A DNA stretch of 64,000 nucleotides from Musa acuminata AAA Group (Eukaryota > Streptophyta > Magnoliopsida > Zingiberales > Musaceae), in contig NC_088340.1 of the NCBI RefSeq assembly GCF_036884655.1, positions 33,937,001 through 34,001,000 of the forward strand, read 5' to 3'. The translations under genes and the position numbers were made by a program. Under the pieces are notes generated by a model. That model was not told where the DNA came from, searched no databases, and saw nothing but the letters and a program-made list of their open reading frames with translations. Of this stretch, positions 1-13,800 are shown one piece after another (position 1 is the first letter of the stretch; each line of letters begins with the position of its first letter).

Positions 1-640
1 TGAGCGATGCAGGCGGTAGTACCGCTCAGTGTCAGATGCGAGGCGGTAGTACCGCCCAGCTCTAGCGGTGGTATTGCTAGGACCCCGAAAATCCGAGAGA
101 TGACACTTTTAAACTCCAAATTCAAACTGATTATGACATATATAAACCCCACCCTTTCTGCATGAAAGGGCAACCAAAAGCTTGCTTTTATTCTAAGTAT
201 TTAAGAACTTAAAAGTGTTGTAAAAGCTAGAGTTCTTCTTCCTCTTTCTTTCGAAGTGTTGATTATTCAAAAGAGGAGTGAAAACTTGTAAGGATTGTCT
301 CCTAAGCCCGTCAAAAGGAGAAAAACTATAAAAGGGTGGTTGACCTTCGCCTATCGAAGGAAGACCTCTAGTGGACATCAGTGACCTAGTCGGAGGGGAA
401 AGCCAAAAGTGGATGTATGTCAAGATTGGCCGAACCACTCTAAATCTCGGTTTGCATTTACATTATGCTCTTTATATTAACTGCAAACTGTCTTCGTTGT
501 TTTACATTAACTATACTTTTTTCGTTTGCTCTCAAGTTAAAGATCTTTCTGAAACGGTTTTCATATGAAGTCTTTTTGAACCAACGAAAGTTTTCCGCTG
601 CACTAATTCATCCCCCCCTCTCTTAGTGCTTTTGATCTTA
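1..640 (+). mobile_element. Truncated LTR-like repeat at window edge
   Basis: The first bases hold three repeats of a short motif (GGCGGTAGTACCGC and variants). These are followed by a TATA-like stretch at about 138-147 and a T-rich tail ending in a C-run with CTCTTAGTGC at about 612-630. A C-run followed by that phrase is what I remember from ends of plant LTR retrotransposons, which is the main reason for the call. No second LTR, primer-binding site or coding domain is visible because the window starts here. It could also be another dispersed repeat. The two small open frames in it look like chance. Confidence 0.35.
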
Positions 641-1249
641 ATAATTCAAACCTACAAAATTATATTAGAGCATTTACGATAAAAATTCTCTGATGTTTAA
701 ATTATATATGGATTCAAATGATCTAAATATTAATAAAAATTTTAAAAATTCTTTTCAAAGATGCACTATGATCTTTTTTTTAATAATTTATCGGGATGAA
801 CGGTAATAAATATCGTTAATATTTATGTACATCATCTTGATATCATTTGATTATAAGAGCATTGAACCATGATCTATATAATTATGAAATAATCACTTTA
901 ATATCAAAGACCAAATATTGTTATTTCATATCAAAGTCATCATCCTTGTTGATACCATATTATCATTCTTGTATGATGGGATTAACCTAACGTGTCAATT
1001 ATGCAATACAATATCAAGTTGCCTAAGTATTATTCCACCTATATCAACATAGAACATCATTTTTTTTCATAAATTGTAACTTAATTTTTAAATAAACTAT
1101 ATTTCCATGTCATACAAATCCCATCCAGTTCATTCACCATCTCAACCTAATTTTTAAATAAACTAATAACATAAATTCATTTCAACCATATATAATTAGA
1201 ACCTATGTTATGATGACTTGGATCTAAAGTGATATATGTAACAAATTGT

Positions 1250-2560
<1,311 letters not shown>

Positions 2561-2615
2561 TAAATAAAAATCACATCTTAAGGAAACAAAATTAATGTAA
2601 TCCAAAAACCAAATG

Positions 2616-2618
<3 letters not shown>

Positions 2619-2699
<81 letters not shown>
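2619..2699. repeat. (AT)n microsatellite, about 80 bp
   Basis: An uninterrupted AT run that follows the second copy of the diverged duplication, mirroring the longer TA run after the first copy. Confidence 0.95.
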
Positions 2700-2700
<1 letters not shown>

Positions 2701-3921
2701 CTTACATATTTACTCATTTCATACTTGCATGAATTCCTAAAAAAAAATTTACTTTTTAAAATTTCCAATAGAACATTTTTATTTTAAAAAAAGTTTCTAA
2801 AACAGTTCTCCTAATTTTATGAAAAAAAAATTATTTTATCCTTTTTTTTCATCGAATTTATTGTTGTCTATGTTGTTTTACCATCACCCATAGCTCTCAT
2901 ATGAAGGTTTACGATTTTGTATAACATTTGTGCAAGAGCTATAACAAATCGAGCATGCGAGGTTACCCCTGACTTCGATCGTTACTTAGGTTTTAACGAG
3001 AGTAATATTGGAGATGGTAGCTAATAAGCTGAGTTGCACAAAGATGGAACAGAGGAGTAAAATTATCATTTAAAAAATATTATTTTAATTTTTTTTTAAT
3101 AAAAAAAATTAAAAAAGTAAATAGCCATTCTTATTTCGAATGTATGATATTGAACAAAATGACTCATTTTCCATTTCTTTGTTTCAGCGAAAAAAATTTG
3201 GAGTTATTTAGTATTTGATTTAATTTATAGATGTGAATGGAAGAAATTGGTGACCAGCTATGTGTTTAATCAAACTTAAATGCCACAATGAAATGATTTT
3301 ACTATTATTTAGTAATCAAACTTTATTTAGTATTATTTAAATGAACTTAAATAATTTTACTATAGAAATCAAGTTTAATCAAACTAAAATAATACAGCTA
3401 TGTGTTTAATGTAATTTTTAATTTCCAATAGGGTTAACCATAGTTAAGATGCTTTAAATGCCACAATGATAAAACCAAAACACACACACACACATAACAT
3501 TTCATACAACGCATCTTAAACGTTTACATCATCATTCATTAATAGTCCTCAAAGGTTATAAATTTAAATTAAAACTTCAACTAACAGTAAGTTAACTATC
3601 TTACTAAGATAAACTACAATTGCATCAATGCAAATTTTCAGGTTTTGGAGGAATCCGTATATACTAATTGACTATATATATATATTAATTCTCTCCTAAA
3701 AATAAAACACACCTAAATTGACATTAATTAAAGGATATTAATATAAATTATAATTAAATACACCTCAATGCATTATACAATTTTCTAAAGGATTTAAATA
3801 GGGATTAAAAAATTTAAGTAACCATTAAATTTAATATATGTAACTCCGTTTTGAGAAACTCGGAAGGAACATTGAATTTTTCTTCTGTATTTTCTGAACC
3901 AGATTAACCCGTTAAATTGGA

Positions 3922-4032
3922 AACGTTGAGCCGTCCGGGCGCCTTTTTCTTGATTGGGTGACAAATTAAAGGCCGGTTCGATTTGACGATTCGAACGTTG
4001 AACCGTCCGGGCGTCGTTTTCTTGGATTGGGT
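3922..4032. repeat. Short direct repeat upstream of the H2A gene
   Basis: Two near-identical segments of about 38 bp, at 3922-3959 and 3994-4032 (period about 72), share AACGTTGA, CCGTCCGGGCG and GATTGGGT. They lie 130-270 bp upstream of the TATA box of the histone gene, so they may be duplicated promoter elements. No function can be assigned from sequence alone. Confidence 0.7.
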
Positions 4033-4097
4033 CTCAAAAATGAGGAAGCACACTTTACTTCGCACGAGGGCGTCGCTCCCCACTGGTCCGTCTGTAC

Positions 4098-4202
4098 TCC
4101 CACGGATCGTGACTTAAAGCATAGCTAGCCGTTGATCTGATTCCAATCCAACGGTGCGGGTTTCTCTATCCGAGGCCTCGAGCCCACTCGCCACTATATA
4201 TT
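4098..4202 (+). promoter_or_regulatory. Probable promoter of the H2A gene
   Basis: CTATATATTC at 4193-4202 is a good TATA box about 130 bp before the start codon, leaving room for a short leader. CACGGATC at about 4101 is one mismatch from the plant histone octamer CGCGGATC. TCCAACGG at about 4147 contains the AACGG core found in cell-cycle promoter elements. The TATA box is convincing by position; the other two are motif matches only. Confidence 0.5.
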
Positions 4203-4326
4203 CGCATCGGCAAGACATCTCTTTCGCCAACTCACTCGTTCGTGACTCGGTCGGGCCGTGTGAACTCGTTCCATCTTTACTCCATTCCCAAGTCAACCAG
4301 GAGCGTCCTAAAGTGGTGGTGTGGCT

Positions 4327-4866
4327 ATGGAAGGCGGAGGGAGCAAGGTGAAGAAGGGAGCCGCTGGCCGGAGGGGTGGTGGCCCCAAGAAGAAGCCCGT
4401 CTCACGGTCCGTCAAGGCCGGCCTCCAGTTCCCCGTCGGTCGCATCGGCCGCTTCCTCAAGAAGGGCCGGTACGCCCAGCGCGTCGGCGCCGGCGCTCCC
4501 GTCTACCTCGCCGCCGTGCTCGAATACCTGGCAGCCGAGGTGCTTTCTCGAACCCCCATCATCGCCGCCTACCTCGCCCGCGGCATCTCCGTCTTCTCAT
4601 GATCTTCCCTTTGCTTGGATATTTAGGTCTTGGAGTTGGCCGGGAATGCGGCGCGTGACAACAAGAAGAACCGGATCATACCGAGGCACGTCTTGCTTGC
4701 CATCAGGAACGACGAGGAGCTCGGGAAGCTTCTCGCTGGGGTGACCATCGCGCACGGAGGGGTTCTGCCCAACATTAACCCTGTTCTTCTGCCGAAGAAG
4801 ACTGACAAGGGTGGCAAGGAGCCCAAGTCGCCATCGAAGGCCACCAAGTCACCGAAGAAAGACTAG
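4327..4866 (+). CDS. H2A: Histone H2A, H2A.W type (two exons)
   Basis: Core nucleosome protein of 150 aa. Exons are 4327-4539 and 4627-4866, joined by an 87-bp GT-AG intron. The join falls inside the conserved segment [17 protein letters not shown], which confirms it. The basic N-terminal tail (residues 1-25) is followed by the histone fold starting at [10 protein letters not shown]; the docking segment GGVLPNIN is intact. The tail ends in SPSK and SPKK minor-groove binding motifs, the mark of plant H2A.W, which in other plants is associated with heterochromatin. The first ATG of the frame is used; reading through the intron would hit a stop at about 4600. The gene stands alone, without other histone genes nearby. 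H2A identity is certain; the W subtype rests on the SPxK tail. Confidence 0.95.
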
Positions 4867-6108
4867 GGTTAGCGGATTTGAAAGGGGGTTTCTATCTCCT
4901 GCAATTCCTCTTCTTTGTGTATTTTGTAGGACTGGAATAGTGTAGGTGGAAGAAAGAGATGAATTAGATGAAGCCAAATGTTTCTTCTTCCTATGTTTCA
5001 TGCATTGTTAATGATAGTAGTGATTTATATGTGATTTGGTGTGGTTTTATTTGGTTTGACTTGGACCCTTTCGTGAAAGGGACAACAGCCGCTGTAAGAA
5101 ATTGGGAGTTTTGGAGGAGGAAGAAGGTTAATGGGCTTTGTTATTATGTGTTATACGAGAGGGTTGGGTTCCTTTGGATCGATTGAAATATTCTTTTAAT
5201 GGCATGAAAACTAGTCTTTCTTTGGTAGCTGTCAATTGAATCTTTAATGACTGTTCTATATCAAAGAGAGTCTCTTTGATGATTCTATAGGGTGATGGTT
5301 GATGTGGCTTTGGTTGATGATATCAACTTCTATCGGCTGATGGTGCTATTGAGGGTCTGTGCCTTTTGAGATTATTCATTAGATTTGCAATGTGACGTGC
5401 ATGTAAGAGTTCATATGAATTGCAATTAGGGAGATACTGCCTTGCAACTTGAGAAGGAAAATAGATAATAAAGTCCCTAATTTGCAGTGGACGTGCTAGC
5501 ATTGGACGTGCAGTTTCAGGCACTAAGAAAAACAATGTTCTACTCTAATAGTTGTTTTGTTGATTTGATTTACATCACGATAGATTAATTCAGTTTGTAT
5601 GAGTATCATGTATTCTTAGATTTTTATTGCATGCACCTTTGAAGATGGGAAATTAAAGAGATTGATGCTAATGAGGGTAACATATGATGCCAGATGACAT
5701 ATAAATTACTAGAACAGTGTAATGATGTTGAAGAAAAGTGAGATATTACATATGACAAGTATCCTTTTCTTACAATTGAATTAGGAATATTGATTCCAAT
5801 GGAAGAAGTTGGTATGTATAATAAATCTCCAAATGATAAGTCATGTTCATAGAACATCCATGTGTTGTTCATATTTGCTGGTAAAACTAGCACATCCAAA
5901 ATTGTGAAATGCCTATTTGATATATGCACTTCAGATTTCTATTTAGCTCCACAAAATTTTGTACTAAATGTTACCACAACCATGCGATGCAGAATATGAG
6001 CAGTCACTTTTGCGTATCATATGTAACTATTACTAAATGATAGCTGCCGTATATAAAATCACTGTGGAAATGACCAATTACTTTCAGCTCCATTTGTCAA
6101 GATGCCTC
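4867..6108. other. Intergenic DNA between H2A and the PPase pseudogene
   Basis: Begins with the 3' UTR of the histone gene (T-rich, about 4867-5000) and ends with the presumed 3' UTR of the convergent pyrophosphatase locus. Short open frames here have no recognisable domain and no coding bias. Confidence 0.55.
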
Positions 6109-8687
6109 CTACTTCCTCAAGTATTCGACAATGCAAGTGCCATAAGGGTCCCTGCAAATGGAGTTCAAAGAATTAAAATGATTAGAACAGTCTTAAGCAA
6201 ATATCACATACATCACTTAGATATATATTGTTAAAAGAATATCTATACAAGACAAACAACCCAAGAATAGGAGAACATGCAGAATCACACGGAGCCCGAG
6301 ACTTAAGGTCTGAGAAGTGAGAATAACATTTGATGAGGAAAAGTTCCCTTTTAATTTCATCTGTCTGCCCAAGCATTCGGCAGGGATGACTTCCTAGAAC
6401 TAAAAGATTAGAACTAAGAAACATGATGATTACTTACATGGAGTGTTGTATGGCTTTCTTTATAAGCTGAAGATGCTGGCAGGATGTCATTCACAGCAAC
6501 TTCCTTGTTCTCCTTTTTCTTATCTGAATATCTTATTCGAGGACAGGCTTTGATGAAGCAAAACCTCTAATGGCACAGAATTTTGTGAGAGACATCAGAA
6601 TTCGAGTCTCTTTAGCAACACACACCAGTGTTCTAGAAACATAAGTCCAGTGATTCAATTGACAGTATTTGTCTGCTTATTTACATAAACTGCAAAAAAG
6701 TTGGTCATGTTTAGTCTGTGTTAGTAGATATACAAGGATACAATCTTCAAAGAAACGCCTGATTTCAGCTAAACGATGACATGGTAGCTTGTTGATATCA
6801 TTGTAATGGTTGTATTCAGGGTCATCCGCACAAACAGCAATTATCTTGTCATCTTTCTCCCCGTTTCCAACATCATAAATTGCATCAACATGGCTTTTAC
6901 CAAAGTTAAGCAATCATTAGAAGCGTTATATAACAATATGTGAATCACTAATGCTTCGATTTACAAAATCAGTTCTCCAACTTGTCTAACCAAGCCAGAC
7001 CTGATCAATCATAGGCATCAGACCTATGGCTTTAGCTCGAATAAAACATCCTGGAATTACTGGTTCCTGTTGAACAAGCATCAGCAATAACCAATTTAAC
7101 AGGTACTACTTGAATGTCTGAACAACCAGTGAAGATTCTGAAATATCAGAAAATTGGAAATATTTTTTTGTTTTGGTATCTATGATAAAAGAATGATACC
7201 GGCGTGATGCAGAATGGGGGTAAAGAAGAATAGAACTCGAAAGAAAACCAATAGTATAATTTTTTCGGATGGAAAATATATGAACTCAATAAAATCGAAA
7301 AACAACTCACCACCCTAAGGAAATTAAATAAGGAAACGGAACTGAAAATAAAAGACTCACCATTCAATGAAGCATTCAAGAGATACAGAGTTTAAACAAG
7401 AACTTCAAAAGAGCTTCGACAAAATATCATCAGTTTCTAAAATTCTTTCTAAGTCCTAAACACCAAAATAAATACTAGTGCATGAAACAACCCTTCATGC
7501 ATAGAGAATTTTAAAATTAAGTGTTTATGGTCGCTAACCAACTCCTTTAATACATTCCTTGGCCATGAAGAAATATTCACAGCTGCTAACCAACTCCTTT
7601 AATGTATTATTTTATCATGAAGAAAAGCATCTTGAAACAGCTTTAACTTTGTGTAGGGAATATGCTGATGAGTTGTCATATTTGAGTGGGCTGGGTTAAA
7701 GATTATGAGGCATCGTTGTTAGCTGAAAAAAATACCATATCATAATCAAGGTTCATATGATCAGATTGTAGTAAATTAGACACTCCCGTGTTAAAGAATA
7801 TGACTTATATCTGTAGAAGTCTACATTCGTAAATATTATAACCATGGAACTGAAGTGCCACATAACTGCATGATAACTAAAACATCAATTGGATCACTAT
7901 CTTCACAAAGGGTGTGTGGGATGAAGCCATAATTACGAGGGTACACCACTGATGAGTGAAGCACACGATCTCCTTGTACAGAAGAAACAAATATGATATT
8001 CACAGCAGAAAACAGAAAGCAAGCAACAGAGTAAAATACCAAGAATACCTTTATCAGCCCAGTTCTCTTGTCAAGTTCATATTTCACTTTGCTCCCCCTT
8101 CCTATTTCTACCACCTGCAGAAATCTGCTGTCTTTATTTCTGGTTCATATTGTAAGTGCAAATGTAATGTATCATGATCATCCACATAACTACAAATTCA
8201 AAGTATCATATCTTTCATCCAATCAAGTGATGATCGGAAAGCTCATAGATTACTAGAACAGGGTGACCCAACATTTGAAGCTAGCGTACAAGGAACTTGG
8301 TTTTCATGACAAACCAAGCGGATCTGTCCCCCATGTATGTGATAACATCTCATTTAGGTCCATTGCTAAGCATCAAACTTCATAATAAGTCACATTAAAT
8401 GAAGTGTAGAGACTTTACACAGTTAAATATCATAGGAGCTTCAGGACCTGCATGTCGAATCCATGGAATCCAAAGTCCATTTAAGAAGACAGCAGCAGGG
8501 AGAGGCAAAATAAATAAATAATCATACGAAACCTTTTATAAGAATATCAAGTACCTATGTCAAGATCATGCCAAGGATGTGCTGCAACAGACCTTCTGCA
8601 CATGGATGAAAGAATCCTTTCATTGAGAGGTGGCCATGAAAGTTGCAAGTCCGAATAGATGATTGGTATCTCCAGAGACGGAGCCAT
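6109..8687 (-). pseudogene. Soluble inorganic pyrophosphatase, splice-site and frameshift lesions
   Basis: Family I soluble pyrophosphatase (PPi to 2 Pi, normally cytosolic, about 215 aa in plants). Eight coding exons can be aligned to the family: 8555-8687, 8419-8447, 8049-8114, 7866-7973, 7001-7066, 6742-6862, 6438-6523 and 6109-6151. The KYELDK segment, the Mg-binding signature DSDPIDV and the GEKDDK segment are kept. Four lesions are visible: the acceptor before exon 4 reads AA; the donor after exon 4 reads TT instead of GT; the acceptor before exon 6 reads AC; and exon 7 carries one extra base near 6464. Removing that base restores the AIKKAIQHSM frame. Exons 1-3, 5 and the last exon have normal borders. 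Introns are present, so this is a decayed gene copy, not a processed one. Base-calling errors are the alternative. Confidence 0.8.
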
Positions 8688-9649
8688 AACAACAAGCTGT
8701 TGAACATGCAATGAATATGCAGTCAACGCTCATCATCTGGATATTGAAATTATATTTGTTGGAAAATTTGTGTTAACACGGAATGACTGGCTACGATTGA
8801 AATGTAAAAAACATTTGCTTATAGAAACACCAAAAAGTGAATGTTTTGGATCACTATATTCGCAGAAAATGAGCGAATGCAGTTCATGAATAAAAACATG
8901 TTCTTCGAGACATTTGCAGTCAACCATGGCTCATCAGGGAACTGCTTTCTTAAGGCATTGTATGCAGCCAAAGATGTATTGAAGACAATTAACAGGCTAA
9001 TCGATTAGCAAATTTTTTGTGCATTTTCTACCTCATCATCCAAGTCGTACAATTTCACACATTCTGGTCCAAAAGGTGATGCATGTTACAAAAACATGGC
9101 ATTGTGCATATGAAAGAAGCAGAGCTTCTATATCTGGATTCAATAACAATAGCAATTATTTCGTGCAGATAAACTCATATACACGAATAAAAGATAGAGA
9201 TCGTTTCTCCTCGATGAAGTACCTCCCAGTCCTATGAGGTAAACGGATCTAAACAAGGGGGAAAGAAAGGAAATGCTCAATCCCCAGCGGACAAAGATCA
9301 CAGGAAACGATACCTGAAGAAGCGGAAGAAGGAGCTGAAACGGCTCTCGGCCGGACACCAAAGCAACCGATAGCAAACGCCGAAACCAAACCCTAGAATG
9401 GAACCGACAGCGGGGTGGAACCAACAAATAGGACAGGGGAGAGAGAAGGGAGATGGGTTCTGTTGCTTCCCGCTTCTTTTATTCCTTTTCTATATTTAAT
9501 CAGGACACGTGGATGATCCATATTGGTTGATAACTGCCTCACAGGCGAGGGAATTCGTGGTGTGATCGGACGGCTGTGATCCCTCGAACGGTTGTCCATC
9601 TGATGGCGAAAGAACGAGCTCCTCCGACTCGTTCCGAGATAGCCACGTG
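8688..9649 (-). promoter_or_regulatory. 5' UTR intron and promoter of the PPase locus
   Basis: A leader exon ends at 9314 with CAG followed by GTATCG. A good acceptor (TTCAACAG) at 8697 lies ten bases before the ATG, giving a 5' UTR intron of 8697-9313. Upstream are an AT-rich TATA-like stretch near 9485-9500 and two G-boxes, CACGTG at 9506-9511 and 9644-9649, of the kind bound by bZIP and bHLH factors. The promoter side therefore looks intact although the coding part is broken. Confidence 0.45.
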
Positions 9650-10866
9650 TACTTGGTGATTAGGCGGAGCCGCTTGCCGCCTCTTTGATGCTGACGAGTG
9701 GGGGAATCGGCCCAATGCGTCGCGTACACAGCGTGGCTATGTACATAAAAACACTAAATGGGATGTCAAAATAAAATAAAATAGTAAGTCAAAATAAAAT
9801 ATATTTTAACGTTTTAAAATATAATTAATGTCATCGAGGATAAAAACAATGCTAATATGAATTAATACGAGATAAACAATAAATTCACCACATCAACCAA
9901 AGAGAACAAGATAATGTCGACCAGATGTTCTCGGAGCATTTTTGTTAACCTCAAATAAAAAAAAAAGACCTCGAAAAATAGAAAAAAAAATACAAATATA
10001 AAACTACTTATTCAAATATGATTGACATGATTTTCAAGATCATGAAAATACTTTGAATTCACAGCGATTGCAGTAAACAGCAGATACACAGAGGGCTGCA
10101 CAAGTCATGTTCACAGTCAAAGATGTGGGCTGCAAGAACATAATTAATATAAATAACAAGAATATACGTGTACAGAGAATAGGGAAGCAATAAGCATGGA
10201 TTAAAAGGAGATGAATTAATCAAAGTATAATCTACTACCCACCGAGGGAAAACATAAAACCATGTCAAGTTCACCCAGCAAAAAAAATCAACTTGTCCCA
10301 GTGGCTGTCATTACCTGAGCTCCTAATGGTGGTACTATTGTCCTTCCCAAATCTTGAGAAGACGAGGAAAAGAAGAAATCAATAGGCTGCATGTTCATGT
10401 GGAAAATTAGTTTTAGGAGAAAGACAGTGATTACAGAAGACACACAGCATCACCTCCACAAAAATAATATTACAGCTCTCTCTTGGAACAAGAAATTAAT
10501 ACACTACGGAGGCAGCATCCAGTGTGGAAATGCAGGCCTCCAAAAGAATTGATGCACAACACAAACCATGCTGCCTCGGTTGCCCATTTGTCCTCTAATC
10601 AACATAAAACATTTTTTGATCCTAATGGCACTCCAGTTTTAACAATGTTAATTATCACGACCAGTAGAAATCAACCATGTTACAAGCGCATCAATTCTCC
10701 ACTCCACCCATTCTCCAAATTGTCACTACCAACATATATCACCCAGTAGCGGCGCCACTGACTATTGACATGTCACACATCCAATAACCTTCTAATGATC
10801 AAATAACAGGCGAAAGAGAACTCGATATTCTGCTACAATTTACAAGTACCACAAAAAAAAACTTGC
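9650..10866. other. Intergenic DNA, 3' flank of the ABCB gene
   Basis: AT-rich from about 9740 to 10050, then sequence that should include the 3' UTR of the ABC transporter, whose stop codon is at 10867. No coding region or RNA gene is recognised. Confidence 0.55.
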
Positions 10867-13800
10867 CTAGACAAGCCGATGCTGCCGTAGGCCTTTGCTG
10901 AAATGAGGTTGCATCAACCTCACATACAAACCGTTCGTCTGCACCAACGACTCATGGGTGCCATGTTCAACTATCCTACCACCATTCAGAACGACAATGT
11001 TGTCCACATGCCTCATCATCGCTGCCCTATGTGCAATAAGAATAGTTGTCTTGTTCCCCATGATCAGTGTGCCAAGTGCCTCCTGCACCACTCGACTCGA
11101 CTCGGATTCAATTGCAGAGCTTGCCTCATCCAATAACAATATAGGTGCATTCTTTAGTACTACCCTAGCAATGGCAATCCGCTGCTTCTGTCCAGGCGTC
11201 AAGTCAACTCCTCTCATGCCCACGTGTGTGTCATAACCATGTGGCAAGCTGCTGATGAAGTGGTGCGCATTTGCTATCCTTGCAGCTTCTTTCATCTCAG
11301 CCTCCGTTGCATTATGCCTCGCATAGATGATATTCTCTCTAATGGTTGTTGAAAATATAACTGGTTCCTGTTGAACCAGACCCATGTGCCCCCGCAACCA
11401 TCTCAAATTGAAAAGCTTCAAATCCCGGCCATCCAACAAAATTTGGCCAGCAACAGGGTCATAAAATCTCTCGATTAAAGATATTATTGTGCTTTTACCA
11501 GATCCTGACACCCCCACCACTGCCACTGTTTGTCCCCCACTCACTTTAAGACTGAAATTGCTGAGAACCATCACCTCAGGTCGGGTTGGATAGCAGAAAT
11601 CAACATTTTTAAGCTCGATGCTCCCATAAATATTAGGCGGTTTTAGGCCAGTGTTGTCATCTGGATCGATACTTGGTACACGGTCTATGATCTCAAATAC
11701 TGAGGTAAGTGACTTCTGCCGTTTTAGTATATAAGGAGCAAGGCCAAATGGCTCCACCAGAGCAAAGGTTGCAAAAGAGAAAACGATATACTCTTTAAGT
11801 GCTGTGGCTATCGTTAGATAACCTTTGTCCACAGAAAAAGCAGTATACCAAAGAAGAAGAGAGTTGCAGGCAAAAAGAAGGAACTGTGAGAAGCCAAAAG
11901 CAAACCCGATTGCCATTCCATGAATGAAACTCTGTTTTAGTATTCTACTAAGCTGCAATCTGTAAAGCTCCATTATCTTGTTACCAGCACAAAATGCAAC
12001 AACAGTATAAATGTTTCTAACTGCATCTTCAAGAACCAACGAGGCTTTCCTGTGCATCTCTTGAATTCCTCTGGAAAATCCAGCAAGCCACATTTTCTGA
12101 AAGTAAAGAAAATACTTAACAGATCTGATGAAATGAACAAAACATATCCACTGATGACATTCTGTATGCAAGGCTTGTAAGTAGTATAAAAGTGGTAAAG
12201 ATTATGTCGGAAAATCACACATAATTAGCATGCTGACAGTAAAAGATTCATGCAAGTTGTACAAGCAAATCTACTTTTAAAGCAACAAAAGTAATAAGAG
12301 CATTCAAGAAAATGAATCAACAATTGCATGCCACCACAGCGCAACTTCTTTTGGGTAAAACAAAAATAGCACAGACTGAAGGTGCACTTCTAAAGATTAT
12401 GTCGGAAAATCACACATAATTAGCATGCTGACAGTAAAAGATTCATGCAAGTTGTACAAGCAAATCTACTTTTAAAGCAACAAAAGTAATAAGAGCATTC
12501 AAGAAAATGAATCAACAATTGCATGCCACCACAGCGCAACTTCTTTTGGGTAAAACAAAAATAGCACAGACTGAAGGTGCACTTCTAAAGATTATGTCGG
12601 AAAATCACACATAATTAGCATGCTGACAGTAAAAGATTCATGCAAGTTGTACAAGCAAATCTACTTTTAAAGCAACAAAAGTAATAAGAGCATTCAAGAA
12701 AATGAATCAACAATTGCATGCCACCACAGCGCAACTTCTTTTGGGTAAAACAAAAATAGCACAGACTGAAGGTGCACTTCTATTTATATCATTCTTCCCA
12801 GAATTCACTATTGAAAGGAAAAGTTGCCGGTTAAAGAAAGAAAGAAATATAATGCAATACAAAATCTCAAGTTTCTTTCACAATTAAAATAGTGGATCTA
12901 TAATGAGAAAAATAAAAGTTTCACACATAATAACCATGTTTTCAATGGAATTTCTTTCAAAATGCTATGACGGGAGGGCTGATGAACAATACTGATTTGC
13001 ACAGCTCAATAGCAACATAGTTACTTGCATCAATAGTTACAGGCACTGAAAGGTGCTAGTACTGCAGATCGATGTATTTCAGTTAAAAGAATCAACATGG
13101 AAATTAGAAAGCCTTCCATAAATGTAGTACTTGGCACGGGTATTGTGCCTAAATCATTTTTGTGGCTCACAATCTTGGCTATCATCTGCATAGGAGGACT
13201 ACGTCAAAGGCAGATTAATTACTAACATGAGTTGCTCAAAAAATATTCCCTATAAAATCAACAATAAACCAATGATTCTGACAGATGAAAAAACTAGCTA
13301 CCATCACTTTGACCAGAAATCAAACTCCTGCGATTTGTAGACTAAGACATCAAATAAATCACAATTAGAATTATCAAGAAAAATATAATGGAGAACAGAT
13401 ATAACTACAATAAAATTTCACCACAGATGCCAGTTCCAACTAACATGTATATCTCGCTTGACAACAATGGCAAAAACAAGTCATATTAACAAACTCCAGT
13501 TATCTACAAATTATCTGGAAATAGACTTCTAAGAATATCACTGATCATTAAGACACTAAAAGCGATAATTCTCCGAAGATAGCAGACTCCCTGATATGTG
13601 TCTAACCTTCCAATTATGAAGACATCATTCAAAGCATTTATATAAGAGACCAAATAGCTGAGAACAGTAAGCTTGCAAACTACAGATCAAAGCCCTATCT
13701 CTAGGAGAGAACTTCATTTTGCATAAACCAATTGATAAAATCTCAAAGTAAATTACAGAATCATGTTGATATAGAATATTAAGCTGACCTGTGCAACAGC

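Noticed and set aside
4242..4744. Plus-strand frames of 138 and 122 codons over the H2A gene
   Set aside because: Out-of-frame shadows of the GC-rich histone exons.
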